From an uncultured Prevotellaceae bacterium (GTDB lineage Bacteria > Bacteroidota > Bacteroidia > Bacteroidales > Bacteroidaceae): a DNA stretch of 8,374 bases. A program made the translations under genes and the position numbers. The notes beneath the pieces are model-generated. The model ran no database searches and was not told the DNA's origin. It worked only from the letters and a program-made list of their open reading frames with translations. The stretch covers positions 1 through 8,374 of the forward strand of contig CATXZX010000053.1 of the NCBI GenBank assembly GCA_958404085.1. Direction: 5' to 3'. The stretch's first letter is position 1, and the number at the start of each line of letters is the position of its first letter. Of this stretch, positions 6,222 through 8,374 are shown piece by piece.

Positions 6222-6731
6222 TTAGTCCAAAAGATCGTTTTTTTCTTTCTCTTTCAAATAATCGCGTAACATTCGCATTGCGGCGTTTGTTGCCTTGGCT
6301 AAATTTTTGTCTCGTCCTTCGTCACCTTCAAGCTGGGCGGTAATCATGTCTTCGCTATTGCCGACTGCAATCCAGATGGTACCGACTAATACGCTTGAAG
6401 TTCCCCCTCCAGGGCCGGCATAACCACTTATAGCAACACTATAGTCTGAGCTAAATAACTTGTTGGCTCCTATGACCATTTGTTTTACGACATCTTCGCA
6501 AACCGGAGTTTTTTCGTCGATTAATTGTTTGTCGACGCCTAAAATATTTTCCTTTATTTCATCTGCGTAGCAAACAATGCCGCCTTTAAAATAATTTGAA
6601 CTGCCGGGAATGGCTGTCAAAACGGTAGAGATACGTCCAGCTGTACAACTTTCGGCTGTGGAAAGTGTTTTTTCGGATTTCCAAAGAAGCTCGTTAATCT
6701 CTTTACTTACAATTTTTAAATCTAAATCCAT
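6222..6731 (-). CDS. pncC: CinA C-terminal-domain protein, probable NMN amidohydrolase PncC
   Basis: A 169-residue protein consisting only of the CinA C-terminal domain, without the N-terminal MoCF-like domain of full CinA. Family motifs are TAESCTAG at 25-32, whose Ser28 is the expected catalytic residue, GSSNYFKGGIVCY at 43-55, and SGYAGPGGGT at 102-111. Stand-alone members hydrolyse nicotinamide mononucleotide to nicotinate mononucleotide and ammonia, part of pyridine nucleotide salvage; for this protein that is inference from the family. It is cytoplasmic. The ATG follows the tsaD stop by 7 bases, indicating co-transcription with map-tsaD. The CinA name comes from competence-induced genes elsewhere and nothing here implies competence. 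Confidence 0.92.
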   Translation of the reverse strand: MDLDLKIVSKEINELLWKSEKTLSTAESCTAGRISTVLTAIPGSSNYFKGGIVCYADEIKENILGVDKQLIDEKTPVCEDVVKQMVIGANKLFSSDYSVAISGYAGPGGGTSSVLVGTIWIAVGNSEDMITAQLEGDEGRDKNLAKATNAAMRMLRDYLKEKEKNDLLD

Positions 6732-6738
6732 TATTATA

Positions 6739-7761
6739 TTACATTGTTATTCTTGAATACGCTGCTTTTTCGATGGGACAAAATTCTTTGTCCTTGTATT
6801 TGTAGAGGCCGGTAATTGCTATCATTGCGGCGTTGTCGGTCGTATAATTAAAAGGTGGAATGTATATATCCCATCCATTTTTTTCTTTCTTTTGTAAAAG
6901 GGCGTTTCGTAAACCGGTATTGGCCGAAACTCCCCCGGCTATGGCAACTCTGTTGATCTTTAAGTCCTTGACGGCTTTTGTTAGTTTCTTTATTAAAATG
7001 TCTACTACGGTCTTTTCAAAGGATGCCGCTAAGTCTTCTTTGTTTTTCTCGATAAAATCGGGGTCTTCCTTTGTCCATTTCTGGACTTGATAGAGGAATG
7101 ACGTTTTAAGTCCGCTGAAACTGTAATCATATCCTTTGATTTGAGGTTTGTTGAATTCAAACGCATTTGGATTTCCTCGACGGGCTAATTTATCTATTAT
7201 GGGACCTCCGGGATATCCCATGCCCATAATTTTAGAACATTTATCCATCGCTTCTCCTGCAGCGTCGTCGATTGTTTGTCCGATAATCTGCATTTTGTTG
7301 TAAGCATCTACTCTCACGATTTGTGAATTGCCTCCGCTTACGAGCAGGCAGATGAAGGGATAGGAGGGGTGGCGGTTTTCTTTATCCTTTTCGTCGATAA
7401 AATGAGCGAGGATGTGTCCTTGAAGATGGTTTACTTCTATCAGCGGAATGCCTAATGAAACAGATAATCCTTTGGCGAAGGAGACACCGACAAGCAGGGA
7501 ACCCATGAGGCCCGGACCTAATGTAATCGCTATGGCGGACAACTCTTCTTTCTTGACATTCGCTTGTTTCAGGGCCTGGTCGACAACCGGGACTATGTTC
7601 TGCTGGTGCGCTCTTGATGCCAATTCGGGGACAACGCCTCCGTAGGCCTGGTGTACTGACTGGCTGGCGATGACATTGCTGAGAAGCAGGCCGTTTTTGA
7701 TAACGGCCGCAGACGTATCGTCGCAACTCGATTCTATGCCTAAAATGATAATGTCTTCCAT
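6739..7761 (-). CDS. tsaD: tRNA t6A37 threonylcarbamoyltransferase subunit TsaD
   Basis: TsaD, with TsaB and TsaE, transfers threonylcarbamoyl from TC-AMP to A37 of tRNAs that read ANN codons. With the ATG at 7759-7761 the protein is 340 residues, the family length, and begins just before the diagnostic ILGIESSCDDTS. Metal ligands H112 and H116 are in NHLQGH. Nucleotide-binding ASKHA-fold segments include VSGGNSQIV (141-149), GGVSANTGLR (276-285) and YTTDNAAM (306-313). E. coli has SGGHTQ at the first of these, where this protein has SGGNSQ. An upstream in-frame start would add 19 residues unlike the family and overlap map by 55 bases, so it is rejected. The chosen start follows the map stop after 2 bases. 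It is expected to be essential. Confidence 0.97.
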   Translation of the reverse strand: MEDIIILGIESSCDDTSAAVIKNGLLLSNVIASQSVHQAYGGVVPELASRAHQQNIVPVVDQALKQANVKKEELSAIAITLGPGLMGSLLVGVSFAKGLSVSLGIPLIEVNHLQGHILAHFIDEKDKENRHPSYPFICLLVSGGNSQIVRVDAYNKMQIIGQTIDDAAGEAMDKCSKIMGMGYPGGPIIDKLARRGNPNAFEFNKPQIKGYDYSFSGLKTSFLYQVQKWTKEDPDFIEKNKEDLAASFEKTVVDILIKKLTKAVKDLKINRVAIAGGVSANTGLRNALLQKKEKNGWDIYIPPFNYTTDNAAMIAITGLYKYKDKEFCPIEKAAYSRITM

Positions 7762-7763
7762 CG

Positions 7764-8374
7764 TTAATGAGATAAGATTTCCAATCCGTTTTCGGTCATT
7801 ACAAAAGTATGTTCCCATTGGGCACTGGGCAGCTCGTCTTCGGTTACCACAGTCCAGTCGTCCTCTTCATCGACAAAAACCCTCCAGTCTCCCATGTTGA
7901 TCATGGGTTCTATTGTAAAGACCATGCCCGGAACCAATAACATGCCTGTGCCTTTTCGGCCGTAATGTTCTACATCCGGTTCTTCATGGAACTCGAGTCC
8001 GATTCCGTGACCGCATAAATCCCTTACAACCGAAAAACCGTTTTGGTGTGCGTGGTGGGCTATCGCGTTCCCTATATCGCCGACAAAGCCGAAGGGCCTG
8101 GCGTTTTTCATACCTATCTGAAGGCATTCTTTGGTGACATCTACCAATTTTTGTTTTTGCTCGTCGGTTTTCCCGATTACAAACATCCTGGATGCATCGC
8201 TATAATATCCTTTATATATGGTAGAAACATCCACATTGATAATGTCTCCTTCTTGCAGAACCTCGTCTTCGCTGGGTATGCCGTGACAAACCACCTCGTT
8301 GATACTCGTACAACAGCTTTTGGGAAATCCTTCGTAATTAAGCGGAGCAGGTATGGCATCGTGTTCCGTCGTGT
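7764..8374 (-). CDS. map: Type I methionine aminopeptidase, 5' end beyond the window
   Basis: The C-terminal 202 residues of a type I methionine aminopeptidase, which removes the initiator Met from nascent proteins. The reading frame is open to the window edge, so the N-terminus is missing (about 60 residues relative to the 264-residue E. coli enzyme). The substrate-binding His is in VVCHGIP. All five metal ligands are visible: Asp in NVDVS, Asp in YSDAS, His in GHGIGLEFHEEP, Glu in FTIEPM and Glu in AQWEHT. An apparent GTG start at 8292-8294 is internal, because conserved family sequence (APLNYEGFPKS, then CTSINE) continues upstream of it in the same frame. The stop is 2 bases before tsaD. 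Many Bacteroidales also have a map gene in the secY ribosomal cluster, so this may be a second copy; that is inference. Confidence 0.96.
   Translation of the reverse strand, partial: TTEHDAIPAPLNYEGFPKSCCTSINEVVCHGIPSEDEVLQEGDIINVDVSTIYKGYYSDASRMFVIGKTDEQKQKLVDVTKECLQIGMKNARPFGFVGDIGNAIAHHAHQNGFSVVRDLCGHGIGLEFHEEPDVEHYGRKGTGMLLVPGMVFTIEPMINMGDWRVFVDEEDDWTVVTEDELPSAQWEHTFVMTENGLEILSH

Noticed and set aside
6732..6738. TATAAT-like sequence in the gap between tsaD and pncC.
   Set aside because: Bacteroidota do not rely on the standard -10 hexamer, there is no TAnnTTTG box, and the 7-base gap indicates co-transcription.
7382..7726. A 114-residue open frame on the minus strand inside tsaD, and similar long open frames on the plus strand opposite other genes.
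   Set aside because: They overlap well-supported conserved genes in other frames and have no recognisable domain or initiation context.
7762..7818. Longer TsaD reading frame with a 19-residue N-terminal extension.
   Set aside because: The extension does not resemble the family, overlaps map by 55 bases, and the ATG at 7761 sits 2 bases after the map stop.

Overview
The window is chromosomal DNA from a member of the Bacteroidota, most likely the order Bacteroidales. The evidence is the gene set and the promoters. The genes include a small DUF4295 gene directly after rpmB-rpmG, a CinA C-terminal domain encoded alone, an HU-fold protein fused to a LysM domain, and a MoxR-DUF58 pair of the kind that starts Bat (aerotolerance) loci. 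Three intergenic regions carry the Bacteroidota -7 promoter box TAnnTTTG. Genus cannot be settled from the sequence. I see no mobile elements, CRISPR arrays, tRNAs or rRNAs.

All twelve genes lie on the minus strand, so transcription runs from high to low coordinates. The order is: map (5' end cut by the window edge), tsaD, pncC/cinA-C, rpmB (bL28), rpmG (bL33), DUF4295, ftsY, rimO, HU-like protein, HU-TM-LysM protein, MoxR ATPase, and DUF58 protein (3' end cut by the window edge). Gaps within the groups are -14 to +11 bases. The longer gaps fall at 6123-6221 (99 bases), 5327-5491 (165 bases) and 1526-1602 (77 bases), and each contains a promoter-like box. The 165-base gap also holds a strong 16-bp hairpin terminator. 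This suggests four transcription units: map-tsaD-pncC; rpmB-rpmG-DUF4295; ftsY-rimO-HU-HU/LysM; and moxR-DUF58 continuing leftward.

Most of the window is housekeeping: N-terminal methionine removal, tRNA t6A37 synthesis, NMN salvage, large-subunit ribosomal proteins, SRP-dependent membrane targeting and methylthiolation of ribosomal protein uS12. The least ordinary gene is the 389-residue protein at 1603-2772. It joins an HU-type DNA-binding domain, an acidic low-complexity linker, one membrane segment and a periplasmic LysM domain, and it overlaps a gene for a free HU protein. The architecture suggests a physical link between nucleoid and cell wall, which is inference. The moxR-DUF58 pair at the left edge points to a Bat-type locus continuing outside the window.
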